DNA from: Flammeovirgaceae bacterium BBD 1991-12
Lineage (GTDB): Bacteria > Bacteroidota > Bacteroidia > Cytophagales > Cyclobacteriaceae
Length of the DNA: 64,000 nt
Assembly: GCA_001657315.1 (NCBI GenBank)
Contig: LYSV01000007.1
Location: forward strand, 38,099 to 102,098
Direction: 5' to 3'
The position numbers and the translations under genes are program-made. Below the pieces are notes generated by a model. The model did no database searches and was not told the DNA's origin. It worked only from the letters and a program-made list of their open reading frames with translations. This document shows positions 9,025 to 18,772 of the stretch, in pieces. The stretch's first letter is position 1. Each line of letters begins with the position of its first letter.

Positions 9025-10602
9025 TCAATATCCGGGGTTTTGCACCACGCGTCCCTGGGTAAGCTGTATCTCTTCGGGCGGTATGGGCCACAACAAATGC
9101 TTGTTGATATCGAAGTTGATACCTTTATCCTGTTCTTCGAAGGTGTTGGTGGTCTCGAAAGGATCGTTGTTTTCATCCAAATTGTATCGCACAAATGACC
9201 CCTGCTGGCCCATGACGAGGGCCAATCGTGGTGTGCTGTTTATCTTTTGACGCCGTAGGTCGTAGAGGCGATGCTGCTCCAGCGCTAGTTCCAATCTTCT
9301 TTCTTTCCAAATAGCGTCCCTCAGCGCATCTCCAGAGAGGGACTGGTCGGTATTGAGGCTCACACGGCTTCTTACCTGTTCCAATGAGGCGAGTGCCGCG
9401 GAGGTATTGTTATTAAAAAAGGCGGCTTCCGCATGGATCAGGAGCAGGTCGGCGTAACGGATATGCAGCCAGCTCAAAGGGATCTGCCCGCGTTGGTAAG
9501 GATCAGGACGCTGGGCTACAGGTACGTATGTTTTCCTGCTGGTCCTGCCCGACTTATTCTCATCGGGTTTGCCATCAAACTCCGTAACGTCAGGGTCGCC
9601 GAATACCGGTTCTCCATGCCTGATGATGGTGGAACGCAGGCGGATGTCATCTCCTTCATCCAAAAAGGCCTGCTCCAGGTGACTGGTAGGGGACCCCCAT
9701 CCCCAGCCCTGGTCGCCCCGGCTGCCCTGGGTGATGGTGAATTGCCCTCCAATATCCGGGAACGTCTGGTCGGTGATGTACTCTACTTCGAAGATGGATT
9801 CTGGCCCGTGGTGGTTATTCACATTCCAAACGTTGGCAAAATCAGGCTCTAATTGGTATTCTCCTGAGTTGACCACGTTTTCCGCCATGGTTTGTGCCTC
9901 TGACCATTTCTCCTGAAAAAGATACGCTTTGGCGAGGTAGGCCTGTGCTGCGCCACGCGTGGCCCGGCCCATGTCCTGGGCTGCATAGCTGCTTTTCAGG
10001 GGCAGTGCTTCTGCAGCGTCGGACAGGTCGGCTTCGATCTGGTCCCAAACCTCCTGTTCAGTGGCCCGGGTGCGATTCAGTACCTCTGCTTCCTGGAGTT
10101 CGGCATAAGTGGTTACTATAGGAACGCCTCCGTAGTTTTTAACCAATTCAAAATAGAAGAAGCCCCGCAGGAATTTTGCCTCACCCAATAGGCGTTGCTT
10201 CACCTCTTCATCCATCTCTACTTCAGGTACCCTCTCGAGGGCAATATTTGCACGGGTAATGCCAATGTAGTTATGTTCCCAGAAGCTATTGATGTAAGTA
10301 GACCCCGGGAATACATTGTAATGGGCTATCCCGGTGATGTCGGGGCGTGGCTGGATAGTATTTCCAGACCACATATCATCCGTGGCCATTTCACCAATGG
10401 CCCTGAAGAAATTAATCTGGTGCCAGCTTTCTCCATTCACTTTTTCATAGATACCGTTCACAAAACGGGTTGAAGCTTCCTCATCCACGAAGAAATCATC
10501 CAATTCCTGCCTTGCCCGGATGGGCTGGTCGAGGAAATCATCGGTACAGGATGTGAAAGTGGTGATCACCAGTACCATCAATATTTTATATGTATTTTTC
10601 AT
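9025..10602 (-). CDS. susD: SusD/RagB family glycan-binding outer membrane lipoprotein
   Basis: Surface lipoprotein that caps the SusC channel and captures oligosaccharides. ATG at 10602 gives 525 residues with a lipoprotein signal ending TTFTSC, followed by the family's DDFLDQP stretch. Helical TPR-like repeats fill the first half (for example AKFLRGFFYFELVKNYGGVPI, typical of the family). The C-terminus has the characteristic RRLELALEQHRLYDLRR segment and ends in LLWPIPPEEIQLTQG...QNPGY. A TTG two codons upstream is possible but less likely. It lies 21 bases after the SusC stop. This is a secure family assignment; the ligand is not predictable from sequence alone. Confidence 0.96.
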   Translation of the reverse strand: MKNTYKILMVLVITTFTSCTDDFLDQPIRARQELDDFFVDEEASTRFVNGIYEKVNGESWHQINFFRAIGEMATDDMWSGNTIQPRPDITGIAHYNVFPGSTYINSFWEHNYIGITRANIALERVPEVEMDEEVKQRLLGEAKFLRGFFYFELVKNYGGVPIVTTYAELQEAEVLNRTRATEQEVWDQIEADLSDAAEALPLKSSYAAQDMGRATRGAAQAYLAKAYLFQEKWSEAQTMAENVVNSGEYQLEPDFANVWNVNNHHGPESIFEVEYITDQTFPDIGGQFTITQGSRGDQGWGWGSPTSHLEQAFLDEGDDIRLRSTIIRHGEPVFGDPDVTEFDGKPDENKSGRTSRKTYVPVAQRPDPYQRGQIPLSWLHIRYADLLLIHAEAAFFNNNTSAALASLEQVRSRVSLNTDQSLSGDALRDAIWKERRLELALEQHRLYDLRRQKINSTPRLALVMGQQGSFVRYNLDENNDPFETTNTFEEQDKGINFDINKHLLWPIPPEEIQLTQGRVVQNPGY

Positions 10603-10623
10603 CGTCAATTCCTTTTATGCGTA

Positions 10624-13600
10624 TCAGAAAGTAACATTTAATCCCAGGAGTAGTGTCCTCGATAAGGGATAGGAACCAAAGTCAATCCCATACCCGGATA
10701 TAATATCTCCTCCCTGTATCACTTCGGGATCAAAACCGGTGTACTCCGTGAAGGTGAGCAGGTTTTGAGCGGAAATGTAAAACCGCAGTCTCTGGATAGA
10801 TTTGAGAGGCAATGTATACCCCACCTGGATGTTTTTAAGTCTTACGAATGTGCCGTCCTCGATAAGAAAATCAGAAGGTACCTGGAAGTTACCATTCTGA
10901 TCGAGATTGGTCAGTCTTGGGATGTCCGAGTCGGGGTTGGTCTCGCTCCAGGCGTCACTGAACAGCCCCTCGGCTACATTGACGTCCTGTACTCCGGAAA
11001 GCCTGAATATCCGGGTATAGTTAATGACTTCATTGCCGAAATTCCCGTACCATTGCATGGAAAGGTCCCAGTTTTTATAACCCAGGTCAATGTTGACACC
11101 AGCCGTAAAATCAGGAAATGGATTTCCTAAAATGGTAAGGTCACCTTCGTCATTAATCTGGCCGTCTCCATTTTGGTCTACAAAACGGATGTCCCCGGGC
11201 TGTGCATTGGGCTGGATCAAGGTGCCGTCATTGGTAGTATGAGAATTTATCTCGGTTTGACTTCTGAAGATCCCGTCCGTTTTAAAGCCGTAAAAGGCCC
11301 CTGTGACACTGCCTACCTCCATGATCTTAAGGAAGCGGTTGCCAAGGTCTTCGCGTTTGGTCAGTAAGATCTGGTCATTGCCGGGAGCGATTTCGTCCAC
11401 GATGCTTTCGTTTGTGGTAACGGTCACGCCAACATTGTAGGTAAAGTCACGGATATTGTCACCGTAGTTTAGCGCTATGTCCCAGCCTTTGGATTCGAAG
11501 CTGCCGATGTTTTGCCATACAAGGCCGGGTACACCGGTATAGTTAGGCAATTCCACCGGGAAGAGCAGGTCTCTGGAGTTCTTAACATACCGCTCCACTG
11601 AAAATCCTAAGCGACTGTCCCAAAGCTCACCTTCCAAACCGATATTAATGTCTTCCACCGTTTCCCATTTCAGCTCTTCATTGCCAAACTGGGCCAGGAA
11701 GTTGGTGACCACTCTTTCACCACCAAAAACATAAAAGCGATCATCCACGGCAAAAAACCTTCCATCGGCAGGTACATTTTGATTCCCGATCTGACCATAA
11801 CCTGCCTTAAGCTTGAGAGAGCCGACGAACGCAGGTGAAAAGAAGTCCTCTGCCGCTATATCCCAGGCGGCGGAAACACTAGGGAAGGTACCCCAGCGGT
11901 TATTTTCAGGGAAGGTAGACGATGCATCCCTTCGGACGGCAGCCGTCAGGAAATACCGGCCTTTGAAGTCGTACATAACACGGCCGAGGTAGGAGAACAA
12001 GGTACGAACGGTTTCTGTACCCCTTACTCCCTGTTCGGTGAAAAAGGGGTGCCTGTCAAGGATGGTACCGGTAGCTGCATCCACATACCGCAATTCCGGT
12101 TTCAGGCCGGGTACATCTTCGCGGTGTGCCTGTACCAGGTTATTCCTGAACTCCTCGGCTACCACCCCTGCCATAGCCGTGATAGAATGATCTCCGATGA
12201 CTTTTTGATAAGTAACAGTATTATTCCACACCCAGTCAAACCTGGAATCGAATCTTCTCCGTACATCATTCACCAACCGCTGTTCGTTTGGGTCGATGTC
12301 AAATTCAGGTCTGAAAACATCCCTTCGCTGGCTTGTGAAATTTATGCCAAATTGTGTTCTTAAGGTAAGTCCGTTGATAGGCTTGTACTCAAAGGCTGTA
12401 TTGGAAAACAGGCCAAAGAAGCGGGTTTCGTCAAATTGCCGAGCCACCGCAGCTACAGGGTTGGGGACCGCATTCCTTGACCTTGCATAAATGCTAAACT
12501 CATTTCTGCCCACTCTTTCATCCGTAGGGATGAACACATCGGTGATTGGGTCTATTCGCAGCATATTCCACAATTGGTTGGGCGTAGTTTCCCAATGCTC
12601 GTACCGTGGGCTAAGATCTTGCTGGAATTTGAGTTTATCGTTAATATGATAATCGATGTTGAACCGGCCTGTGATCCTTTTCCACCAGCCCTGGTCATAA
12701 TAGTTGGATTCCTGGTCGAATAAGCTGAGGCTACCGGCAAAGAGCAGATCTTCTTTCCCACCGTTAATGGACAGGTTGTAGTTTTGGATAGGGGCGTAAT
12801 CCCGGATCACTTCATTCCACCAATTGGTACCTTCACCAAATTCCCCGGGATTTTCATATAGCGGTATATCACCATCGTTAATTCGTCGCTGGTTGACCAC
12901 ATTAGCATATTCAGTGGCGTTGGCTGAAGGGATCTCCTGGAAATTCATCAAGCCATAAGACCCGTCAAATTGTATGGTGCCTGTCTGCCCGGCACTTCCT
13001 CTTTTGGTAGTGATCAGGATCACGCCGTTGGATCCACGAGAGCCATAGATAGAAGAAGCCGATGCGTCTTTTAAGATCTGCATATCCTTGATGTCGTTTG
13101 GATTCAGGAAGTTGAGATTGGAGCCTGTAGGTAAGGGTATTCCATCCACAACAATCAGCGGGTCCGTACCGCCGCCCCTTCCGGTTACTACACCCCGGAT
13201 CAATACCCTCGGTGCGGCGCCCGGGGCGCCTCCGCCGGAAATAACCTGTACCCCTGCGACTCTTCCCTGCAAAGTTTCGGATACATTACCCGTTACCATC
13301 CGGGTCAGGTCCTCACCATCCACGGATACTATGGAACTACTAATGGATTTTTTGGATGACTCTCCATAGCCTATCACCACGATCTCCTGTAGCCTGGTAA
13401 TATCCGGGGTTAGAGAAATATCGATTACCGAACGGTTGGCCACTTCGATCTCTTCCGTGACAAACCCGATCATACTTACGATCAGCACAGCATTACCGCC
13501 GGCATTGAGCTGGAACTTTCCATTGACATCGGTGACCGTGCCATTTACAGTACCTCTTTCCAGAATGTTTACCCCGGGAAGAAGCTCACCGTCTTCTGAT

Positions 13601-13713
13601 GACGTGATGACCCCTGAAACGGTTTGCTGCTGAGCGTAGGCAGGAGCCACCAGCAGCAGGGCGATAAAGATCCCTGCGAAGGTCAGCACTCGTGTGTTGT
13701 AAAATGTTTTCAT
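10624..13713 (-). CDS. susC: SusC/RagA family TonB-linked outer membrane transporter
   Basis: TonB-dependent outer-membrane channel importing oligosaccharides into the periplasm, 1029 residues. Signal peptide ends PAYAQQQ. A carboxypeptidase-regulatory-like domain (about 30-112, starting TVSGVITSSEDGELLPGVNI) precedes the plug domain (about 118-235), which contains SSSIVSVDGEDL and the DPLIVVDGIPLP segment. The 22-strand barrel takes up the rest and ends in the aromatic LNVTF expected for outer-membrane insertion. No extra N-terminal anti-sigma-interaction (STN) domain is present, so it does not look like a signalling transducer; regulation more likely comes from the divergent AraC protein. 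It lies 32 bases after the preceding gene and 21 bases before SusD. Confidence 0.96.
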   Translation of the reverse strand: MKTFYNTRVLTFAGIFIALLLVAPAYAQQQTVSGVITSSEDGELLPGVNILERGTVNGTVTDVNGKFQLNAGGNAVLIVSMIGFVTEEIEVANRSVIDISLTPDITRLQEIVVIGYGESSKKSISSSIVSVDGEDLTRMVTGNVSETLQGRVAGVQVISGGGAPGAAPRVLIRGVVTGRGGGTDPLIVVDGIPLPTGSNLNFLNPNDIKDMQILKDASASSIYGSRGSNGVILITTKRGSAGQTGTIQFDGSYGLMNFQEIPSANATEYANVVNQRRINDGDIPLYENPGEFGEGTNWWNEVIRDYAPIQNYNLSINGGKEDLLFAGSLSLFDQESNYYDQGWWKRITGRFNIDYHINDKLKFQQDLSPRYEHWETTPNQLWNMLRIDPITDVFIPTDERVGRNEFSIYARSRNAVPNPVAAVARQFDETRFFGLFSNTAFEYKPINGLTLRTQFGINFTSQRRDVFRPEFDIDPNEQRLVNDVRRRFDSRFDWVWNNTVTYQKVIGDHSITAMAGVVAEEFRNNLVQAHREDVPGLKPELRYVDAATGTILDRHPFFTEQGVRGTETVRTLFSYLGRVMYDFKGRYFLTAAVRRDASSTFPENNRWGTFPSVSAAWDIAAEDFFSPAFVGSLKLKAGYGQIGNQNVPADGRFFAVDDRFYVFGGERVVTNFLAQFGNEELKWETVEDINIGLEGELWDSRLGFSVERYVKNSRDLLFPVELPNYTGVPGLVWQNIGSFESKGWDIALNYGDNIRDFTYNVGVTVTTNESIVDEIAPGNDQILLTKREDLGNRFLKIMEVGSVTGAFYGFKTDGIFRSQTEINSHTTNDGTLIQPNAQPGDIRFVDQNGDGQINDEGDLTILGNPFPDFTAGVNIDLGYKNWDLSMQWYGNFGNEVINYTRIFRLSGVQDVNVAEGLFSDAWSETNPDSDIPRLTNLDQNGNFQVPSDFLIEDGTFVRLKNIQVGYTLPLKSIQRLRFYISAQNLLTFTEYTGFDPEVIQGGDIISGYGIDFGSYPLSRTLLLGLNVTF

Positions 13714-13745
13714 TAGGTTTTTAAATTAAATAAAGGGTATGCCTT

Positions 13746-15173
13746 TTACTTCCTTACTGCCTTTATAAGGCCAAGGTGAGTATCAAGCGTAAAGTCATAG
13801 GTGCCGTGAGCTCCTTCCGTAAAGACAAAGTTTTCACCTCCGTTGAGAACGGCTTTGGTAGGAGCCACTCCGCTGTCAAACCTCCAGAAAGGGGACCACC
13901 CGGCTGGGTTGGCATTCAAAATAAATCCGTTACTTCCACCGTTACCTGGTTCGTCGAACAGTTCTATTTCTGCCGTAAATCTGTGAGGGTTTTCCGGGTC
14001 TGGTGTGAGAGGCTTTCCTGACATGAAATGCCAGCATCGCGTGCTTTGGTCCGCATTGTCCACACACGTGCTACTGCCGTTCACGGTTACACCCGTGCCC
14101 AACAGAAATACTTCTGCATAAGTGTCGCCCACTGGTGTGTACTGTTCCAACGTGTAGGACAAGGAACGCAGGTCTATCGTCACAGTATAATAGCCTTGTT
14201 CCGGTAAAAACACAGGAGCTATGGCCACGTCACTACTTAGGGCCAGCTTCCCTGCTTCGGCATCAGCACCGAAGGTAAAAGGCTCGAAGGAAGTGGCCTG
14301 TGGAATGAAACGCACTTCAGTATTCGTACCGGTGGAATAATAGACTACGCTAAATACAAAACCCTGATCCTCCGGAGCGGGCGCATCATCCATTTGCAGC
14401 GGCACACCGAAAAGATCATTATTCAGCTCAGCGGCGGTAGCCACATCCGCCAAATACATGGTGTTGAACTGGAGGGTTTCAATGATACTCACGGTCACAC
14501 TGGCATTGGCTGTATTTCCGGAGGTATCAGAAACGGCCAGCTCATAGGTGTAGGTGCCTACCTCGTCCACGTCAAGGGCACCGGTATATTTGTATGCTGT
14601 GTCGTCAAGGGTAATAGATTCGTTTATCCCTTCTCCCGTTATAGTAAAGTTACTCAACCCCCGGTCATCGGACAGGTCAATATCAAACGTGATCTCCTTA
14701 TCCGGGCTGATCTGTGCCGAAGAGCCATCAATCGGTTGGTTGATGACAATAACCGGGTCCGTAACATCCTGGTCAAGCGTTACTACGAAATCCAGTGAAT
14801 TGGATACATTACCGATGTTGGTGGCAGTAATGTTAATGGTATGCTGTGAGAGAAACTCAGACTCTTCCGGCACCTTAAACTTATAGTTGAGCTGAAAGCT
14901 TTTTTGCGACTGGTCCTGTGCAATGATTTTATCCAAATGCCAGGGGCTATACTGGAGCCGGACAGTACTGATACCTGCCTCATCTTGTATTTCGGCTGAA
15001 AATACCACGGTACTTCCTGGTACCGCCGACTGGTTCACCACGGCGTTCATAAACCCTGGGGTGCTGTCCACGGTCGGCGTTTCGTCGTCATCACATCCCG
15101 GTAAGAAGGGGATACCTGCCAATAACAGCAGTAGCAAGAAGACGCTTTTTAATTGGTTGTATAGATTTAACAT
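13746..15173 (-). CDS. Putative surface glycan-binding lipoprotein (SusE/SusF-like)
   Basis: Predicted surface glycan-binding protein. ATG at 15173 gives 475 residues with a lipoprotein signal ending PFLPGC, followed by an acidic DDDET stretch typical of surface-exported Bacteroidota lipoproteins. Tandem Ig-like modules come next (about 35-130 and 135-235; the second has a DPVIVI...DDRGLSNFTI pattern). The C-terminal half has SusE/F-like features such as GNGGSNGFILNANPAGWSPFW and TYDFTLDTHLGLIKAVRK. No catalytic signature is visible. It is the first gene of the operon, ahead of SusC, whereas such proteins normally follow SusD. Function rests on context plus weak similarity, so the exact family is uncertain. 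Confidence 0.75.
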   Translation of the reverse strand: MLNLYNQLKSVFLLLLLLAGIPFLPGCDDDETPTVDSTPGFMNAVVNQSAVPGSTVVFSAEIQDEAGISTVRLQYSPWHLDKIIAQDQSQKSFQLNYKFKVPEESEFLSQHTINITATNIGNVSNSLDFVVTLDQDVTDPVIVINQPIDGSSAQISPDKEITFDIDLSDDRGLSNFTITGEGINESITLDDTAYKYTGALDVDEVGTYTYELAVSDTSGNTANASVTVSIIETLQFNTMYLADVATAAELNNDLFGVPLQMDDAPAPEDQGFVFSVVYYSTGTNTEVRFIPQATSFEPFTFGADAEAGKLALSSDVAIAPVFLPEQGYYTVTIDLRSLSYTLEQYTPVGDTYAEVFLLGTGVTVNGSSTCVDNADQSTRCWHFMSGKPLTPDPENPHRFTAEIELFDEPGNGGSNGFILNANPAGWSPFWRFDSGVAPTKAVLNGGENFVFTEGAHGTYDFTLDTHLGLIKAVRK

Positions 15174-15356
15174 AGACAATTTATTATATTAGACATATAA
15201 AAAGATTGAAATTTCAATAATATGGCGCTGCTACTTAAATATTCATTATTAACTGAATAACAGAGCTTTATATATTTTAAATATCAAATTCAGACATAAT
15301 AAGGTTAAAATTACACAGTTAAAAGGCCTCACTCAATAGACAGAATTATTCAAAAC
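15174..15356. promoter_or_regulatory. Divergent promoter region between the glycan locus and its AraC regulator
   Basis: A very AT-rich 183-base gap separates the minus-strand locus from the plus-strand AraC gene, with several TATATTT/TAAATAT-like words around 15265-15285. It must hold the promoters of both units and probably the regulator's operator. I could not assign a specific -33/-7 pair or a binding repeat with confidence. Confidence 0.5.
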
Positions 15357-16247
15357 ATGGACAGTTTTACACAAAAGAGAGAAGGTTTCATGGGGCAGAA
15401 AATGGTCGTCCTGCCCAAGAATATACTTAAGACGGTACGCAGCAATCCGATGGCCAGGTTACTCTACACCACGGATATTGGATTCTATCCCTATGCCCTT
15501 AATCACTACAGAAGCCGGACGCAGGGAGCCGGAGAATACATACTGATCTACTGTGTAGAGGGTAAGGGCACTGTGAAGCTGGGACAGGAGGCACATACGA
15601 TCACCCCCAACCATTATTTCATTATTCCTAAAAAGCAGGGGCACAGTTATCAATCTGACTCTGAACACCCGTGGAGTATTTACTGGATCCACTTTGACGG
15701 CAAGCTGGCTGACCTTGTCTACGGTAAATTCACGCTGCTACAGCCAGGGCCATCAGGCATTCCTATGGAAGAGGAAAGGATAAGACAGTTTGAGAGCCTT
15801 ATTGAGCTCCTGGAACGAGGCTATTCCCAAAACCACATTGAATATGCCACTTTCCTGCTTTTTCATCTCATCAGTACTTTTATATTTCACGAAGAGCACT
15901 TCTTCACCCATCGAAAGCTGGAAAGGGACACACTTACAGAGCAGATCATCGATTTCCTTGGGCAGAACCTTCACACCAGCCTGGAAGCCGGTGACCTGAC
16001 CGGTAAGTTCAATATGTCATATTCCGGTCTGCATGCGGCTTTTAAAAGACAGACAGGTTATTCTATCATGAACTTCTTTTATATGATGAAAGTGCAAAAA
16101 GCCTGTGAGCATCTTAATTTTACTGACCTAAGTGTGAAGGAGATCGGTTTTAAGCTGGGATTCAATGATCCTCTTTATTTTTCCCGGTTCTTCAAAAAAA
16201 ACATGGGGTTATCCCCTTCGGAATACCGGAAGGACCTGGTGGGGTAA
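15357..16247 (+). CDS. AraC family transcriptional regulator
   Basis: One-component sugar-responsive regulator of 296 residues. The N-terminal half (about 40-180) is a cupin-like AraC ligand-binding domain (GEYILIYCVEGKGTVKL, IIPKKQGHSY, WSIYWIHFDG). The C-terminal 100 residues carry two helix-turn-helix motifs: one around DLTGKFNMSYSGLHAAFKR, and the signature region VKEIGFKLGFNDPLYFSRFFKK ending in GLSPSEYRK. It is divergent from the glycan utilisation operon and is the only regulator nearby, so it probably senses a breakdown sugar and activates that operon. This differs from the hybrid two-component or SusR-type regulators common at such loci. The start is ATG at 15357; an alternative ATG lies 11 codons inside. 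Confidence 0.93.
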   Translation: MDSFTQKREGFMGQKMVVLPKNILKTVRSNPMARLLYTTDIGFYPYALNHYRSRTQGAGEYILIYCVEGKGTVKLGQEAHTITPNHYFIIPKKQGHSYQSDSEHPWSIYWIHFDGKLADLVYGKFTLLQPGPSGIPMEEERIRQFESLIELLERGYSQNHIEYATFLLFHLISTFIFHEEHFFTHRKLERDTLTEQIIDFLGQNLHTSLEAGDLTGKFNMSYSGLHAAFKRQTGYSIMNFFYMMKVQKACEHLNFTDLSVKEIGFKLGFNDPLYFSRFFKKNMGLSPSEYRKDLVG

Positions 16248-16263
16248 CTTGAGTAGTTATTGA

Positions 16264-16313
16264 GTTATTGGCTATTAGGTTAATAAATTCTTAATAACCT
16301 AATAACCAATAAC
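16264..16313. repeat. Imperfect inverted repeat between convergent genes
   Basis: Two 23-base arms (16264-16286 and 16291-16313) are nearly perfect inverted copies built from the words GTTATTGG and TATTAGGTTA, with only a 4-base loop. It lies between the stops of the AraC gene and glutamine synthetase, so it may act as a bidirectional terminator. It belongs to the word-type repeats seen at several gene ends in this window. Confidence 0.75.
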
Positions 16314-16327
16314 TTAACAACCAAATC

Positions 16328-18487
16328 CTACCTCAAAAACAACATCTCACGATATTTTACCAGAGGCCAGTCTTCATCATCCACCAACAGCTCCAGTTTG
16401 TCTACTGCGTAGCGGATCTTTTCAAAATATTTTCCCTTTACATCATCACAATATGCTATGGCCCTTTCTCTGTTGTCTTCTATCTTGTTGGCCCGTTTGC
16501 GCTCCTCGGTCATGTCGTGTATTCCCTTGTTCAGGGTTTCTATGTAATCCGTGATCTTACGGATATTCACCAGTATCTCGTCATTGTTGATATTCAGGCT
16601 TTTCAATCCATTGGCATTGTTTATCAGCCTGTTTTGATAGGCGATAGCTGTAGGAATGATATGATTCAGCACCAGGTCCCCCATTACCCGTGACTCTATC
16701 TGGATCTTCATGATGTAGGCCTCCCAGTTGATCTCATTCCTCGCATCCAGCTCAACGTCATTCAGCACTTTGTGCCTTTTAAATATCCGACGCGACTTCT
16801 CGGAGAGGTAGGCATCCAGCGCTCTGGGTGTATCCCTGATGTTGGACAGTCCTCTTTTTTCTGCTTCCTTCACCCATATCTCAGAGTAACCATCACCTTC
16901 AAAACGGATCTTTTTTGAGTCTTTTATATATTTTCTTAACACATTGACCACCCCTATCTTCCTTTCAGCTCCCTTGTTCATCTCCTTTTGGACCTCGCTG
17001 TAAAACTGTGTTAGCTGCTCTGCTACGATGAGGTTAAGTATGGTCATTGGCGCTGCAATATTGGCACTACCTCCTACGGCCCTGAACTCAAACTTGTTTC
17101 CGGTAAAGGCAAAAGGTGAAGTACGGTTTCTGTCGGTATTGTCAATAATGATAGGAGGTATTTTATCAATACCCAGTTTCATGTACATGTTATCACCTTT
17201 TTCCACTTTTATGTTACCATTTTTTTCCAGCTCATCCAGCACCGAAGTAAGCTGGGAGCCAATGAATACGGACATAATGGCCGGAGGCGCTTCATTGGCG
17301 CCAAGCCGGTGATCATTACCGGCAGAGGCAATACTGGCGCGCAGCAGATCAGCATGGTCATACACAGCCTTGATCGTATTTACCAGAAATGTGAGAAAGA
17401 CAAGATTATCCCTGGCGCTGGAGCTGGGTTGGAACAAATTCACCCCGGTATTGGTCATCAGTGACCAGTTATTGTGCTTACCGTTACCGTTGAGCCCTGC
17501 AAATGGCTTCTCATGAAACATAACACGCAGATCATGCCGCTCCGCCACCTTGTTCATAACATCCATGAGCAATTGATTGTGATCTGTGGCCACATTGATC
17601 TCCTCAAAAGCCGGAGCTACTTCAAACTGACTGGGCGCCACCTCGTTGTGCCGTGTGCTCACCGGAATGCCCAGCTTGAGCAGTTCGATCTCAAAATCCT
17701 TCATAAAGTCATAGATGCGTGGAGGAATGGAACCAAAATAGTGGTCATCCAACTGCTGTCCGCGAGCGGGATTATGCCCGAAAACAGTACGGCCTGCCAT
17801 CACCAGGTCCGGACGGCTGTTATAGAGCGATTTGTCCACCACAAAATATTCCTGCTCACAACCCAGTGAGGGTTTCACCCTCGTTACTTTCCTGTCAAAC
17901 AACTGGCAGACCTTTGTTGCCGCCCTGTCCACAGCTTCCACTGCTTTTAACAGTGGGGCCTTATTGTCCAGAGCCTCACCGGTGTAGGAAACAAAAACCG
18001 TAGGTATGCATAGCGTAACCCCATAGACAAAGATAGGTGAGCTGGGATCCCACGCTGTATATCCACGGGCCTCAAAGGTACTTCTGATCCCTCCGCTGGG
18101 AAATGACGAAGCGTCCGGTTCCTGCTGCACCAATTCATTTCCCTTGAACTTTTCCAGGCCTATTATATGATCAAAAAAGGTATCGTGTTTCTCTGCAGTT
18201 GTGCCGGTAAGGGGCTGGAACCAATGTGTAAAATGAGTAGCTCCTTTTGACATAGCCCATGATTTGGCTGCCGAGGCTATGGCATCAGCCGTTTCCATAT
18301 CGATCTTCAGGCCTTCATCAATGGCCTGTCTTACTTTTTTGAATATGTCCGGTGACAGGAGCGCTTGCATCTTTTTCAGATCAAAAACATCCTGACCAAA
18401 GTATTCCGATATTTTTCCGGGTAACTCTACCTTAACCGTGGGCCGGTTATTGGCCTGGTTCAGTGCGTCGAAACGTAGTTTTGCCAT
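16328..18487 (-). CDS. glnN: Glutamine synthetase type III
   Basis: ATP-dependent ligation of ammonia to glutamate in the cytoplasm, the main nitrogen-assimilation step. The 719-residue length is typical of the GSIII class found in Bacteroidota. ATG at 18487 is chosen because MAKLRFDALNQ matches the class N-terminus; an in-frame start 21 codons upstream would add an unlikely tail. Class features include FPSGGIRSTFEARGYTAWD near 150-170, GCEQEYF, the NGNGKHNNWS ATP/glutamate-site segment, and EFRAVGGSANIA. It is a monocistronic unit followed by the inverted repeat at 16264. No glnK or amtB gene lies next to it. Confidence 0.96.
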   Translation of the reverse strand: MAKLRFDALNQANNRPTVKVELPGKISEYFGQDVFDLKKMQALLSPDIFKKVRQAIDEGLKIDMETADAIASAAKSWAMSKGATHFTHWFQPLTGTTAEKHDTFFDHIIGLEKFKGNELVQQEPDASSFPSGGIRSTFEARGYTAWDPSSPIFVYGVTLCIPTVFVSYTGEALDNKAPLLKAVEAVDRAATKVCQLFDRKVTRVKPSLGCEQEYFVVDKSLYNSRPDLVMAGRTVFGHNPARGQQLDDHYFGSIPPRIYDFMKDFEIELLKLGIPVSTRHNEVAPSQFEVAPAFEEINVATDHNQLLMDVMNKVAERHDLRVMFHEKPFAGLNGNGKHNNWSLMTNTGVNLFQPSSSARDNLVFLTFLVNTIKAVYDHADLLRASIASAGNDHRLGANEAPPAIMSVFIGSQLTSVLDELEKNGNIKVEKGDNMYMKLGIDKIPPIIIDNTDRNRTSPFAFTGNKFEFRAVGGSANIAAPMTILNLIVAEQLTQFYSEVQKEMNKGAERKIGVVNVLRKYIKDSKKIRFEGDGYSEIWVKEAEKRGLSNIRDTPRALDAYLSEKSRRIFKRHKVLNDVELDARNEINWEAYIMKIQIESRVMGDLVLNHIIPTAIAYQNRLINNANGLKSLNINNDEILVNIRKITDYIETLNKGIHDMTEERKRANKIEDNRERAIAYCDDVKGKYFEKIRYAVDKLELLVDDEDWPLVKYREMLFLR

Positions 18488-18683
18488 GGTGGTATTAAGT
18501 TGTTTGGTTTGCAGGCTCAAATCTATTAAATTTTTGAGCAGATGGGTCATTTCAATTGCAGCATATTCATGGTATTGTCCAGGACACGTGATCGTGAATT
18601 AAGGGTGAGGTTGTTCCACCCCCCGGAACAAAACCTGTAGGAACCGTTCCCAGGCCTGGCGAGGCTACAACATAAGGCTGGAG

Positions 18684-18712
18684 AAAACAAAAAGCCGGGA
18701 ACGTCCCGGCCT
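18684..18712 (-). terminator. Rho-independent terminator downstream of the M57 protease
   Basis: A 7-bp GC-rich stem (GCCGGGA at 18694-18700, TCCCGGC at 18704-18710) with a 3-base loop is followed on the minus strand by a T-rich run. It lies about 60 bases after the stop of the metalloprotease gene and ahead of glutamine synthetase. Confidence 0.85.
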
Positions 18713-18772
18713 TTTGATCAGTAGTGACAGCTTCTTTTTAAATAGAATTAATTATATGAGTAACAGGTCTGG

